Shown here piece after piece: positions 1 through 8,858 of a DNA stretch of 64,000 nucleotides (position 1 is its first letter; every line of letters begins with the position of its first letter). Below the pieces are notes generated by a model. It was given only the letters and a program-made list of their open reading frames with translations, did no database searches and had not been told where the DNA came from. Position numbers and translations under genes: made by a program. Origin of the DNA: Corynebacterium occultum (GTDB taxonomy: Bacteria > Actinomycetota > Actinomycetes > Mycobacteriales > Mycobacteriaceae); NCBI RefSeq assembly GCF_009734425.1, contig NZ_CP046455.1, positions 1,860,001 to 1,924,000 of the forward strand, given 5' to 3'.

Positions 1-719
1 GTGACAACTGCCTCGACGTTGGCGGCGTACTCCCCCTCGGTGGAACGGACGAAAGTGTCCTCACCGGTCTCAGAGACAGCCAGGAACTCCTCGGAGGCGG
101 AACCACCCATGGCACCGGAGGTGGCGGCACAGATGACATACTCCAGGCCCAGACGGTCGAAGATACGCTGGTAAGCAGCGCGGTGACGCTGGTAGGACTC
201 CTCCAGGCCGGCGTCGGACATGTCGAAGGAGTAGGAGTCCTTCATGATGAACTCGCGTCCCCGCAGCACCCCGGCGCGGGGGCGTGCCTCATCGCGGTAC
301 TTGGTCTGGATCTGGTACAGGGTGACCGGAAAATCCTTGTAGGAGGAGTAGAGGTCCTTGACCACGGAGGTGAACATCTCCTCGTGGGTCGGGCCCAGCA
401 GCATGTCCACACCACGGCGGTCCTGGAGGCGGAAGAGTTCTGCACCGTACTCATTCCAGCGGTTGGTGGTCTCATAGGGTTCACGGGGCAGCAGCGCCGG
501 GAAGCTGAGCTCTTGTCCGCCCATCGCGTTCATTTCCTCGCGGACGACGGTCTCCACCTTGCGCAATACCTTCAGTCCCAGCGGCAGCCAGGTGTAGACA
601 CCTGGGGCAGCTCGGCGGACATAACCGGCTCGCACGAGCAGCTTGTGGCTCGGCACCTCTGCGTCGGCGGGATCTTCTCGCAGCGTACGCAGGAACATGG
701 TGGACAGACGTGTGATCAT
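1..719 (-). CDS. proS: Prolyl-tRNA synthetase, N-terminal part (cut by window edge)
   Basis: Charges tRNA-Pro with proline in the cytoplasm. Reading leftwards from an ATG at 719, the protein starts [17 protein letters not shown] and continues through [22 protein letters not shown], the N-terminal region typical of bacterial-type ProS, followed by the class II catalytic fold. About 239 codons are in the window; the rest lies beyond position 1. The upstream region (720-873) is shared with yaaA, which runs the other way. No frameshift is seen in the visible part. Confidence 0.93.
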   Translation of the reverse strand, partial: MITRLSTMFLRTLREDPADAEVPSHKLLVRAGYVRRAAPGVYTWLPLGLKVLRKVETVVREEMNAMGGQELSFPALLPREPYETTNRWNEYGAELFRLQDRRGVDMLLGPTHEEMFTSVVKDLYSSYKDFPVTLYQIQTKYRDEARPRAGVLRGREFIMKDSYSFDMSDAGLEESYQRHRAAYQRIFDRLGLEYVICAATSGAMGGSASEEFLAVSETGEDTFVRSTEGEYAANVEAVV

Positions 720-860
720 AGTGTGTCAATATACCGCTTAACCTGCAGCATGACGCGGCAGGGGTCACTTAAATCCCGGGTCCCGATCAGAGGTGCTTTC
801 TTGACCCCCCAACCCCGCCATAAGCAGGGGCCTCGGCTCTATCCGGACACCCCCGGATAT

Positions 861-866
861 TAGGGT
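861..866 (+). promoter_or_regulatory. -10 box of a leaderless yaaA transcript
   Basis: TAGGGT fits the corynebacterial TANNNT -10 consensus and ends 7 nt before the ATG at 874. That spacing puts the transcript start on the start codon, and no Shine-Dalgarno sequence is present. Inferred from position only. Confidence 0.45.
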
Positions 867-873
867 CTAACTC

Positions 874-1635
874 ATGCTGATCCTGCTTCCCCCCTCTGAG
901 ACCAAGGCCTTTGGTGGCGAACATCCTGCACTGGACTGGGAGAGTTTGAGCTTCCCGGCACTCAACTCCACCCGGGAGGCCATCGCCCGGGACCTCAGCC
1001 GGATGGATCCCGATGAGATGCAGAAAGCCCTGAAACTCAGCGCGAAGCTGCGTCAGGAAGTTGAAGCGAACCAGGAGTTCTTCAGCTCCCCCACCATGTC
1101 GGCGATCCACCGCTACACCGGGGTACTCTATGACGCGTTGGATGCTGCCACGCTTAATGATGCCGCCCTGGCCCGGCTTGCGATCGGCTCCGCACTCTTC
1201 GGTGTCGTCGGTGCCACCGATCCGATTCCCCATTACCGACTCTCCGCCAGCTCCAAGATCCCACAGGCTGATGGCACCATGCCGACGATGAAAGCGCGGT
1301 GGGGAAAAACCATCACCGAGGTGCTGGGTGAGGTGTCCGGGCTGATCGTGGATCTCCGCAGCAGTGGCTACCAGCAGCTGGGCAAGGTTCCTGGTGCGGT
1401 GACGGTGCGGGTGGAGGCGGTGCAGGATGATGGTTCCCGCAAGGTTGTCAGCCATTTCAACAAGTTCTACAAGGGACAACTGGCACGGTTGCTGGCCCAG
1501 GCTGAGAGTGAGCCGGAGGATGGCGCACAGGTCGCAGAGGTGGCCCGGGCGGCCGGAATGGAAATGGAGTTGGGTGAGGGCCTGGAATTGACCATGGTCG
1601 TCAGCAGTGCCACCACGGTGGGGGTCAAGGCCTAA
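874..1635 (+). CDS. yaaA: YaaA family peroxide stress protein (DUF328)
   Basis: A 253-residue protein of the YaaA/DUF328 family. Family members in E. coli limit free iron and DNA damage under peroxide stress and bind DNA; that role is taken from the family and not shown here. Seen in the sequence: the N-terminal LLPPSETKAFGG signature, the central YTGVLYDALDA segment and the C-terminal FNKFYKGQLARLLA block, all at normal spacing and with full family length. It lies between divergent proS and convergent cobA. The start is supported by a TAGGGT box at 861-866, suggesting a leaderless mRNA. Confidence 0.88.
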   Translation: MLILLPPSETKAFGGEHPALDWESLSFPALNSTREAIARDLSRMDPDEMQKALKLSAKLRQEVEANQEFFSSPTMSAIHRYTGVLYDALDAATLNDAALARLAIGSALFGVVGATDPIPHYRLSASSKIPQADGTMPTMKARWGKTITEVLGEVSGLIVDLRSSGYQQLGKVPGAVTVRVEAVQDDGSRKVVSHFNKFYKGQLARLLAQAESEPEDGAQVAEVARAAGMEMELGEGLELTMVVSSATTVGVKA

Positions 1636-1868
1636 GTTCCCTGGGATCATCCTGATTCCGGACAGTGGAGCTGCAGTCTCGCGGCTGGTGGTTCCCCCAT
1701 CGCACCGACCCTTCATCGCCCTGGGTCTGTTGTTGGCGCGGTGGCCCGGGGGGGTCCCAGGGGGGCGCCCCGGAGACGTGGCGATGCCGCGGGAAGATCC
1801 CCTGGGCCTGCCCCCTGCTCTTTCCTGCCCCGTGGGAACCAGGGATCGGGAAAAGAGCCACAGGTTAG

Positions 1869-2633
1869 CTACAGTCCTGCCACCTCCCCGATGACATACA
1901 CGGCTGGTGACTCGATGTTTTCCTTCTCGAAGGTTTCACCGAGTGTTTCCAGGTCGCAGCGGAAGGAGCGCTGTCCTTCGGTGGTTCCCTCCTGGATGAC
2001 GGCGGCCGGGGTCCGTGGACTCAGACCGCCTTCGATCAGGGCCTGGGCGATGGCTGCAGCGTTCTTCACACCCATGATCACCGAGATGGTGCCGCCACTT
2101 TTGGCCAGGGCAGACCAGTTCACCAGGGACTTGGGGTGGCCCGGGGGCAGGTGTCCGGAGACCACGGTGAAGGAGTGGACGACACCACGGTTGGTGATGG
2201 GGATGCCTACTGCCGCCGGAACCGAGATAGCGCTGGTTACCCCGGGGACCACCTCGCAGGGGATGCCGGCGTCGCGACAGACCACCAGTTCTTCATGACC
2301 GCGGCCGAATACGAAGGGGTCCCCACCCTTGAGGCGGACCACCTTTTTTCCGGCTAATGCATGTTCGATGAGCAGTTCATTGGTTTTCTCCTGCGATACC
2401 TGGCGACTATAGGGCAGCTTCGCGACGTCGATGATCTCCTTGGTGGAGACATCACAGAGCTTCTCCAGCTCATCAGTGGGACCGAGGTGGTCGGTGAGGA
2501 TGACATCAGCTTCCTGGAGGGCCCGCATGCCACGGACCGTGATCAGATCCCAGGCGCCGGGACCACCACCGACCAGGGTGACCCCGGGAAGGTCGTGGGT
2601 GGATGCGTGTGCTGCAGAGGAATTGGTGCTCAT
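1869..2633 (-). CDS. cobA: Uroporphyrinogen-III C-methyltransferase (SUMT)
   Basis: Transfers two methyl groups from SAM to uroporphyrinogen III to give precorrin-2, the branch point to siroheme and cobalamin. The protein of about 254 residues has the tetrapyrrole methylase signatures: the glycine-rich LVGGGPGAWDLIT near the N terminus, RLKGGDPFVFGRG in the middle and VPGVTSAISVPAAVGIP. It lacks the extra CysG oxidase/ferrochelatase domain. No other corrin genes are nearby, so siroheme supply is the likelier job. I chose the ATG at 2633 over the GTG at 2639 because a TAGTAT -10 box (2642-2647, minus strand) ends 8 nt before it, fitting leaderless expression. Confidence 0.92.
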   Translation of the reverse strand: MSTNSSAAHASTHDLPGVTLVGGGPGAWDLITVRGMRALQEADVILTDHLGPTDELEKLCDVSTKEIIDVAKLPYSRQVSQEKTNELLIEHALAGKKVVRLKGGDPFVFGRGHEELVVCRDAGIPCEVVPGVTSAISVPAAVGIPITNRGVVHSFTVVSGHLPPGHPKSLVNWSALAKSGGTISVIMGVKNAAAIAQALIEGGLSPRTPAAVIQEGTTEGQRSFRCDLETLGETFEKENIESPAVYVIGEVAGL

Positions 2634-2641
2634 GGACACCC

Positions 2642-2647
2642 ATACTA
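2642..2647 (-). promoter_or_regulatory. -10 box of a leaderless cobA transcript
   Basis: On the minus strand this reads TAGTAT, a good match to TANNNT, 8 nt before the ATG at 2633. The alternative GTG at 2639 would be only 2 nt from the box, so the box also decides the start codon. Confidence 0.45.
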
Positions 2648-2738
2648 GACTGCTTGGTTCACTTTCCTTAAACTTTCCTCCCGCAGAAGTTCAGGAGACC
2701 CCGGTCACAAAGCCTGGTGTATATGCGACACTGGAGTC

Positions 2739-4220
2739 ATGTCCGCTTCCGAAGGCAGTATCCACAACCTCCCGACCCTCTCGAACCATTTCGCCAGGGA
2801 GCTTCCAGAGCTCTCGATCCCCTGGCAGTCCGAGGACTTCCCCGCTCCTGAGATCGCGGTGCTCAATGAGGATCTTGCCCGGGATCTCGGGATCGACCCA
2901 GAGTGGTTGGGCACTGAGGAAGGCATGAACTTCCTGCTGGGCAAGAACCTTCCCGAGGGGGCGACACCGGTGGCGCAGGGTTATTCCGGCCATCAGTTCG
3001 GCGGTTTCTCCCCTCGGCTTGGCGACGGCCGTGCCCTGCTCCTCGGGGAGATCACCGGCCCTGAAGATGATATCTTCGATCTCCACCTGAAAGGTTCCGG
3101 CCCCACCCCATTCTCCCGCGGCGGGGATGGGCGGGGTGCTTTAGGCCCCATGCTGCGGGAGTATCTGATCAGTGAGGCGATGCATGCCCTCGGTGTTCCC
3201 ACCACCCGTGCCCTGGCGGTGATCCGGACCGGTCGGCGGATTTCCCGGACCCGGGTGGTTGATGGTGCCCTCCTGGTGCGGGTGGCCGCCAGTCATCTTA
3301 GGGTCGGTTCCTTCCAATACGCCCGGCTGCTTGATGATGACCATCTGGAGATCACCAAAAAGCTCGCAGATTTCGCCATCAGGCGCCACCACCCGGAGCT
3401 CATGGACACCGAGAAGCCCTATTTCGAGCTCTTCCGCGCAGTTTCCCGGGAACAGGTCTGCCTGGTGGCCAGGTGGATGAGGCTGGGGTTCATTCACGGG
3501 GTGATGAATACCGACAACACCACGATCTCGGGGGAAACCATCGACTACGGCCCCTGCGCCTTCATGGACTTCTACAATCCGGGGACGGTGTTCAGCTCCA
3601 TTGATCAGCAGGGCCGCTATGCCTACGGTAATCAGCCGGTGGTGCTGGGCTGGAACCTGGCCCGCTTCGCGGAGACCCTGTTGCCCCTTTTCGATCGGGA
3701 AGCTGATCAGGCGCTGACCCTGGCCCAGGATGAGATGGTGGGGCATAACCAACGCTATCGCGCTGCCTGGCGGGCAGAGATGAGCGAAGCGATCGGCCTG
3801 CCAGAACGTGGTGAGCAGTCGGCGATGGTGGAGCTGCTGGATGCGCTGGAGGTGATCCTGCACGAGGAGCAGCCTGATCTGACGGGTTTCCTGCGCACCC
3901 TGGCAGATTCCGCCGAGGATGGGTACAGCCCCCTTCTGGCTCTGGTCAAAGATCAGAACCGCTTGCGGGAGTGGTTGGGGCTCTGGCGGGAACTGGGACC
4001 GGATACCCAGATCATGCAGGAGAGCAACCCGGTCTATATTCCGCGCAACCACCTGGTGGAGGAGGCCCTGGTCGCCGCCACCGACAACGGGGATCTGAAG
4101 CCCTTCCATGAGCTGCTGGAAGTGGTCACCGATCCTTTCCTGCGCCGCCAGGGCAAGGAGCGTTTTGAACAGCCGGCACCGCCGGACTTCGGTGACTACG
4201 CCACCTTCTGCGGTACCTGA
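2739..4220 (+). CDS. selO: Protein adenylyltransferase SelO (YdiU/UPF0061)
   Basis: A 493-residue pseudokinase-fold enzyme. SelO proteins transfer AMP from ATP to Ser/Thr/Tyr of target proteins, a role linked to redox stress (family knowledge). Visible hallmarks: the flipped nucleotide-binding segment LKGSGPTPFSRGGDGRGALG (about residues 113-132), the catalytic/metal block HGVMNTDN followed by DYGPCAFMD, and a C-terminal FCGT tail with Cys where eukaryotic homologues carry selenocysteine. The ATG at 2739 follows CTGGAGTC as a ribosome binding site. The gene diverges from cobA across about 100 bp and ends 6 bp from the convergent VOC gene. Confidence 0.93.
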   Translation: MSASEGSIHNLPTLSNHFARELPELSIPWQSEDFPAPEIAVLNEDLARDLGIDPEWLGTEEGMNFLLGKNLPEGATPVAQGYSGHQFGGFSPRLGDGRALLLGEITGPEDDIFDLHLKGSGPTPFSRGGDGRGALGPMLREYLISEAMHALGVPTTRALAVIRTGRRISRTRVVDGALLVRVAASHLRVGSFQYARLLDDDHLEITKKLADFAIRRHHPELMDTEKPYFELFRAVSREQVCLVARWMRLGFIHGVMNTDNTTISGETIDYGPCAFMDFYNPGTVFSSIDQQGRYAYGNQPVVLGWNLARFAETLLPLFDREADQALTLAQDEMVGHNQRYRAAWRAEMSEAIGLPERGEQSAMVELLDALEVILHEEQPDLTGFLRTLADSAEDGYSPLLALVKDQNRLREWLGLWRELGPDTQIMQESNPVYIPRNHLVEEALVAATDNGDLKPFHELLEVVTDPFLRRQGKERFEQPAPPDFGDYATFCGT

Positions 4221-4226
4221 GCCCGC

Positions 4227-5117
4227 TCAGTACTCATCAATGATGATCTTGTGCTGGTTCAGCATCACCTCATAGCCACCGGGTTTCGCCATGAGTTCCC
4301 CCAGGTTCTCCGGGACGATCTGCCAGCTGACTCCCCAGCGGTCCTGACACCAGCCGCACTGCTCTGCCTCGGGGACATGGGAGAGCCCCTCCCAGAACCG
4401 GTCGATCTCAGCCTGATCAGTGGCATTGATCTGCAGGGAGACCCCTGCACTGAAGGTGAAGGGCTGCTCCACCGCGGAATCCATGGCGGCCAGCCACTGC
4501 CCGTAGAGCTGAAAATCGGAGAACATGATGGCCCTGGTGGTGGCGGGCCCCTGCGCTTCCGGATAGGTGACCCGGGTGCCCAGCCGGGAATCCGGCAAGA
4601 GGTTCAGATAGTGATCAGTGGCTTCGGCAGCCTGGTTCTGAGCTGCGCCACAGAACATCAGGCTGGGGATGAGGAAGGGTCGGTGTTCTCCTGCCGGGTC
4701 GGTGAGCATGAGCTGCCAGTTCACGCCGTACCTGTCCTGCACCCAGCCATAGTGTGTGCTGAAGGGGTACTCCCCCAGCTCCATGAGAACGGTGCCGTCC
4801 TCCTTGAGTTTCTCCCAGATCTGGTCGAGCTCGGCTCGGGCAGCGGAACGCTGGGAGGGGTCGAAGTTGAGGAAGAAGCTGATAGCGGGGTTCGGGGTGA
4901 ACTCATCTCCGGCGTTGATGAGAACGAATTGGAAGCCTTCGATCTCGAGGGTGTTCACCAGTGTTTTCCCCGCGAATTCGACCTGAAAATCCAGGAGACC
5001 TTCCTCGGGGTATTTATCGGAACTCAGCAACCGGGTTCCGGGGAGGGTGTTGACGTAGAACTCAGCTGCTTCATCAGCAACCCGGTTGATCCAGATATTG
5101 GGGATGATTCTTTGCAT
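4227..5117 (-). CDS. Tandem VOC (glyoxalase-fold, PhnB-like) domain protein
   Basis: A 296-residue cytoplasmic protein with two copies of the 3-demethylubiquinone methyltransferase-like/PhnB VOC domain. Copy one is roughly residues 1-140 (IIPNIWINRVADEAAEFYVN, ending YGWVQDRYGVNWQLML). Copy two is roughly 150-290 (SLMFCGAAQNQAAEATDHYL, ending CGWCQDRWGVSWQIVP). The repeated QDR-GV-WQ motif marks an internal duplication. The substrate cannot be read from the sequence, and despite the Pfam-style name it is not a methyltransferase. AGGGAGCC stands 7 nt before the ATG. Confidence 0.8.
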   Translation of the reverse strand: MQRIIPNIWINRVADEAAEFYVNTLPGTRLLSSDKYPEEGLLDFQVEFAGKTLVNTLEIEGFQFVLINAGDEFTPNPAISFFLNFDPSQRSAARAELDQIWEKLKEDGTVLMELGEYPFSTHYGWVQDRYGVNWQLMLTDPAGEHRPFLIPSLMFCGAAQNQAAEATDHYLNLLPDSRLGTRVTYPEAQGPATTRAIMFSDFQLYGQWLAAMDSAVEQPFTFSAGVSLQINATDQAEIDRFWEGLSHVPEAEQCGWCQDRWGVSWQIVPENLGELMAKPGGYEVMLNQHKIIIDEY

Positions 5118-5220
5118 AATCAGGCTCCCTGATCACGTGGATATAAGTTGTTCGCCTTTTACGCTACGCCCCCACCCTGCCCGGGTCGAGACCCCCAATT
5201 AGCGGGGCAGCGGATTTCTC

Positions 5221-5409
5221 TCAGGCCCCGATCGGGCGCAGTACCCGGCCACCAACCTGGATTCCGATCGTGGCAATGAGTGCCACCCCGGTCATCACCA
5301 CCGCCATGGCCACCGGTTGAGTGAGCCCAGCTGCGGTAGGCCGGAGAAGTGCATGTTGATCGAGAGAGGTTCGGGCCGCAGAAACCAGGGTCAGCACACC
5401 CAGGACCAC
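5221..5409 (-). CDS. Possible small hydrophobic protein
   Basis: A 62-codon reading frame from a GTG at 5409, with two apolar stretches (VLGVLTLVSAA and VAMAVVMTGVALIATIGI) that could be membrane segments. The open frame extends upstream to near 5560 without an ATG, and no convincing ribosome binding site is visible. It may be a small membrane protein or the decayed end of a longer one. I do not recognise a family. Apart from this, the 5118-5667 interval shows no gene I can support. Confidence 0.25.
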   Translation of the reverse strand: MVLGVLTLVSAARTSLDQHALLRPTAAGLTQPVAMAVVMTGVALIATIGIQVGGRVLRPIGA

Positions 5410-5667
5410 CGGCGGGATGAGCTGGGCGGACGATGACGTGCCCGAGGCCTTTGAAATTCCGGGAGAGGTGGCGCCAGACCTCGCTGCTGATTGTGGGAGT
5501 AAGTCACTTCCCCGGGAGGAGTGCCGTGCTGTCAGGACAAAAAATAACAGAATCCTTAAAATAACCCATGGACTTAGGCCCCCACAGGGGTTCCCAGGGT
5601 GCTCGCCCTCATCCCGGGGACAAGGATGAGCATCTCAGCAGAAAACCCGCCCCCCGGGACGAACAAA

Positions 5668-5710
5668 TCCCCTCCACCCCCCTAGATGATCATCAGGGGG
5701 ACGGAGGGGA
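5668..5710 (-). terminator. Rho-independent terminator of mqo
   Basis: Inverted repeat TCCCCTCC-ACCCCCCT against AGGGGG-ACGGAGGGGA, separated by a short AT-rich loop. On the minus strand it is followed by TTTGTTC. It lies 22 bp downstream of the mqo stop codon. Confidence 0.75.
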
Positions 5711-5732
5711 CTGCTGCAAAGCAGGGGTGGTT

Positions 5733-7220
5733 CTACTTCTCCAGCTTCAGGGACTTCTGGGTGTAGTCCCACATCTCGGTGAAGAGCTCCGGCTTCTCGG
5801 AGAGCTTCTGACCGTAGGTCGGGAACATCTCCTTGAGTGGCTCAGCCCACTGGATCAGACGGTCGCCGAAGCAACGCTCCAGAACCTCGATCATGGCGGC
5901 TGGGGCGATGGAGGCACCCGGGGAGGCACCAAGCAGACCGGCGATGGTGCCCTCGGAGTTGTTGATCAGGGTGGTACCGAACTCCAGGGAGCCGAACTTC
6001 GGGAAACCGACCGGCTTGATCACCTGGACACGCTGACCGGCGACGATGGTTTCCCAGTCCTTGCCCTCAGCATCCGGAACATAAGCACGCAACGCCTCAA
6101 CGCGGTCATCGAACTTGTTCATGACCTCAGAGATGAGGTACTTGGTCAGATCGAACTCCTGTGCGGCGACACCCAGGTAAGAAGGGATGTTGTCCGGACG
6201 GATGGACTTGAAGAGATCCAGGTAGGAACCCTGCTTCAGGAACTTCGGGGTCCAGCCACCGTAAGGACCGAAGAGCAGGCCCTTCTGGCCGTCGATGACG
6301 CGGGTGTCCAGGTGCGGGACCGACATCGGCGGAGCGCCGACGGATGCCTTGCCGTAGACCTTGGCGGAGTGCTGCTCGATGAGCTCCTCATTGGTGCAAC
6401 GCAGCCACAGGCCGGAGACCGGGAAACCGGCGAAACCCTTGATCTCCGGGATGCCGGCACTGCGCAGCAGGTCCAGGGCATAGCCACCGGCACCGACGAA
6501 GACGAAGTTGGCGCGGATGACCTGCTTGTCACCGGTGTGCAGGTTCTTGACGGTCAGCTTCCACTTGGCGCCATCGCGGTCGATGCTGGTGACCTCGGAA
6601 CCGTAACGGACCTCGGTGCCCGCAATCTGGGAGGCTTCCAAGAACTGACGGGACAGGGCACCGAAGTTGATGTCGGTGCCCTCGTCGATCCAGGAGATGG
6701 CGGTCTTCTCGGACTCAGCACGGCCCTGCGCCATCAGCGGCAGCTTCTCAGCGAAGACCTCACGGTCATCGGAGTACTCCATGCCCGGGAAGAGGGGGTG
6801 CTCACGCAACGCATCAAAGCGGTTCTTGATGTAGCGGACCTGGTCCTCGCCCTGACCAAAGGAGATGTGCGGAACCGGGTTGATGAACTCGCTGGGGTCA
6901 CCCAGCACACCATTGTCGATCTGATGAGCCCAGAACTGGCGGGAGAGCTGGAACTTCTCGTTGATGTTGACAGCCTTGGTGATGTCAACCTTGCCGTTGA
7001 TCTCTGGAGTGTAGTTCAGCTCACAGAGCGCGGAGTGGCCGGTGCCGGCGTTATTCCACGGAGAGGAGGATTCCTGGGCGGGAGCGTCGAGACGCTCGAA
7101 GACCACCTGCGACCACCCGGGCTCCAGCTGACGGAGCATTGCCCCGAGAGTCGCGCTCATCACGCCGCCGCCGATCAGTGCGACATCGACCTCATCGGTG
7201 ATCTTCTGTGTGTTTGCCAC
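5733..7220 (-). CDS. mqo: Malate:quinone oxidoreductase
   Basis: Peripheral membrane FAD enzyme that oxidises malate to oxaloacetate and passes electrons to menaquinone; in corynebacteria it is the main malate-oxidising step of the TCA cycle. The 495-residue protein has the N-terminal dinucleotide-binding motif VALIGGGVMSATLG, the ERLDAPAQESSSPWNNAGTG block and the C-terminal LLGASPGASIAPAAMIEVL typical of Mqo. The GTG start at 7220 is preceded by GAAGAGGTAGATGAA, which contains the ribosome binding site. Its own terminator follows at 5668-5710. Confidence 0.97.
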   Translation of the reverse strand: MANTQKITDEVDVALIGGGVMSATLGAMLRQLEPGWSQVVFERLDAPAQESSSPWNNAGTGHSALCELNYTPEINGKVDITKAVNINEKFQLSRQFWAHQIDNGVLGDPSEFINPVPHISFGQGEDQVRYIKNRFDALREHPLFPGMEYSDDREVFAEKLPLMAQGRAESEKTAISWIDEGTDINFGALSRQFLEASQIAGTEVRYGSEVTSIDRDGAKWKLTVKNLHTGDKQVIRANFVFVGAGGYALDLLRSAGIPEIKGFAGFPVSGLWLRCTNEELIEQHSAKVYGKASVGAPPMSVPHLDTRVIDGQKGLLFGPYGGWTPKFLKQGSYLDLFKSIRPDNIPSYLGVAAQEFDLTKYLISEVMNKFDDRVEALRAYVPDAEGKDWETIVAGQRVQVIKPVGFPKFGSLEFGTTLINNSEGTIAGLLGASPGASIAPAAMIEVLERCFGDRLIQWAEPLKEMFPTYGQKLSEKPELFTEMWDYTQKSLKLEK

Positions 7221-7577
7221 TTCATCTACCTCTTCGTTTTAAGAATCAGTTTCCCTGGACTGATGCCCGGCACATTCAGCTGCTCGGGATTGAACGACCG
7301 GTGGCATCACGAACTTCCGGGATGCCCTCTCGGTGTCATCGCCAGACAATCTTACGCCCTCGGGTTGGCCTACCTTGCAAATGGGGCAGGGAAAATACGC
7401 TTGGTGAGGACACTCACCCCCATTTGGGCCCCCGGGAACTGCCCCTTTTCAGATCCCCCCTGGCTCTGACCCCATGACGATGCCAACCTCTCCCCCACCA
7501 TGTAACCCCGCCCATCCCAAGGGGTACCGGCCTGATCGGAGGGCACGACGGCTGGTCTGACCCTAGACTCTGAAGAC
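7221..7577. other. Divergent promoter region between mqo and the hydrolase gene
   Basis: 357 bp without a supportable gene. It must hold both promoters. The plus-strand one is suggested by TAGACT at 7564-7569, which ends 8 nt before the hydrolase ATG (leaderless layout). A short inverted repeat GGCATC/GATGCC lies at 7303-7326. No regulator site could be named with confidence. Confidence 0.4.
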
Positions 7578-8606
7578 ATGAGCTCGACACAAGGACAAGC
7601 CACCCCCCGAGACTGGCGGGAAGACCCGCTCGGCGGGGACTACCGCCAGCACACCCTCCATCTGGGCAATGACCCCGAGGGTGAGGGGCAGGTGTTCGCC
7701 ACCGTGGTGCGCTACCTCCCGGAAGGGACCGATCTGCAGGAATGGCCCCGCCGTCCGGCACTGCTCTGGGTGCACGGCATGACCGACTACTTCTTCCACA
7801 CCCACGTAGCCGAATACTTCCACGACCAGGGTTATGCCTTCTATGCGGTGGATCTGCGCAAATGCGGCCGCAGTCGACGGGAGGAACAGCGCTGGCACTA
7901 CAGCGATAATCTGCAGCACTACTTTCCCGACCTGACTGGCGCACTTGATGTGCTCAGCGAAACTCATGGGCAGATCTTCCCCATCGGCCACTCCACCGGT
8001 GGCCTGATCGTCACCCTCTGGGCCGATCACCTCCGCCGTTCCGACCAGGTGCGCCATGCCAGGCTCGGAGGCCTCGTGCTCAACAGTCCGTGGCTGGACA
8101 TGATGTATCCGAAGGTGTTGCTGCGACTGGCAATTCCCGCCCTGATGGTGGTGGGCAAACGTTTTGGTTCGATCCCCCTGCCCGGAGGCAACCTGGGCTC
8201 CTATGGCGTCTCCATCCATAAGGACCACCACGGCGAATGGGAGTTTGATGTGGCCCTGAAACCGGTCCGCGGCTTCCCCAAATTCCTGGCCTGGGCCCGG
8301 GCCGTGGTCATCGGCCACAAGCAGATCCATGAGGGTGGGGTCGATGTCGGCGTGCCGGTACTCACCCTGTGTTCCGCCAGATCCTGGTTGAACCACCCCT
8401 ATTCCCCCGCAAGCGACACCGCCGATGCAGTGCTGGATGTCACACAGATCCAGAAATGGGCACCAAAGCTGGGGACACAGGTGGAGGTGGCCCCCATTGA
8501 AGGCGCCCGGCACGATATCTTCCTCTCCCTGCGCCATGCCCGTGAGGAAGCCTTTAAGGTGAGCACAGAATGGTTGGCGAAACAGAGCCAACCGGCATCG
8601 CGCTGA
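7578..8606 (+). CDS. Alpha/beta hydrolase (lysophospholipase/serine aminopeptidase S33-like)
   Basis: A 342-residue cytoplasmic hydrolase with no signal peptide. The nucleophile elbow GHSTGG sits in FPIGHSTGGLIVTLW; the oxyanion-side strand is LLWVHGMTDYFF, and the C-terminal histidine is in IEGARHDIFLS, giving a plausible Ser-Asp-His triad. The substrate is unknown; monoacylglycerol or acyl-ester substrates are usual for the family. It sits directly upstream of mtr on the same strand, but 250 bp and a hairpin separate them, so they are probably independent units. Confidence 0.85.
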   Translation: MSSTQGQATPRDWREDPLGGDYRQHTLHLGNDPEGEGQVFATVVRYLPEGTDLQEWPRRPALLWVHGMTDYFFHTHVAEYFHDQGYAFYAVDLRKCGRSRREEQRWHYSDNLQHYFPDLTGALDVLSETHGQIFPIGHSTGGLIVTLWADHLRRSDQVRHARLGGLVLNSPWLDMMYPKVLLRLAIPALMVVGKRFGSIPLPGGNLGSYGVSIHKDHHGEWEFDVALKPVRGFPKFLAWARAVVIGHKQIHEGGVDVGVPVLTLCSARSWLNHPYSPASDTADAVLDVTQIQKWAPKLGTQVEVAPIEGARHDIFLSLRHAREEAFKVSTEWLAKQSQPASR

Positions 8607-8640
8607 GTTCGCCGGATCAACAGGACCGTGATCAACCCGG

Positions 8641-8700
8641 GTCCCCTGCCGCAACAGCCCCCATCCCGGGGTGAGGGAGGGTTGCGGCGCGCCGGGGACT
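8641..8700 (+). terminator. Hairpin after the hydrolase gene
   Basis: Long imperfect inverted repeat: GTCCCC...CCGCAAC paired with GTTGCGG...GGGGAC. No T-run follows, so it is a terminator-like or Rho-aided structure rather than a classical intrinsic terminator. Confidence 0.4.
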
Positions 8701-8858
8701 GTCGTCGGGGACTATCGGAGGAATCACGGACATATTCAATCTCCGAAATTTGATAGAATTTTCCTTTGAAGGATCAAAGACACATTAACCAGCCTGGGAA
8801 ATCTTTCCTCGGCGGGGGTGCTGCCCCGATGGCCGGGGCCGCAGGTAGAAGGAGACAC

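Noticed and set aside
5568-7469. A 633-codon open frame on the plus strand opposite mqo
   Set aside because: It is antisense to a perfectly conserved mqo, has a low-complexity Gly/Leu/Asp composition typical of GC-rich reverse frames, and lacks recognisable domains or a ribosome binding site.
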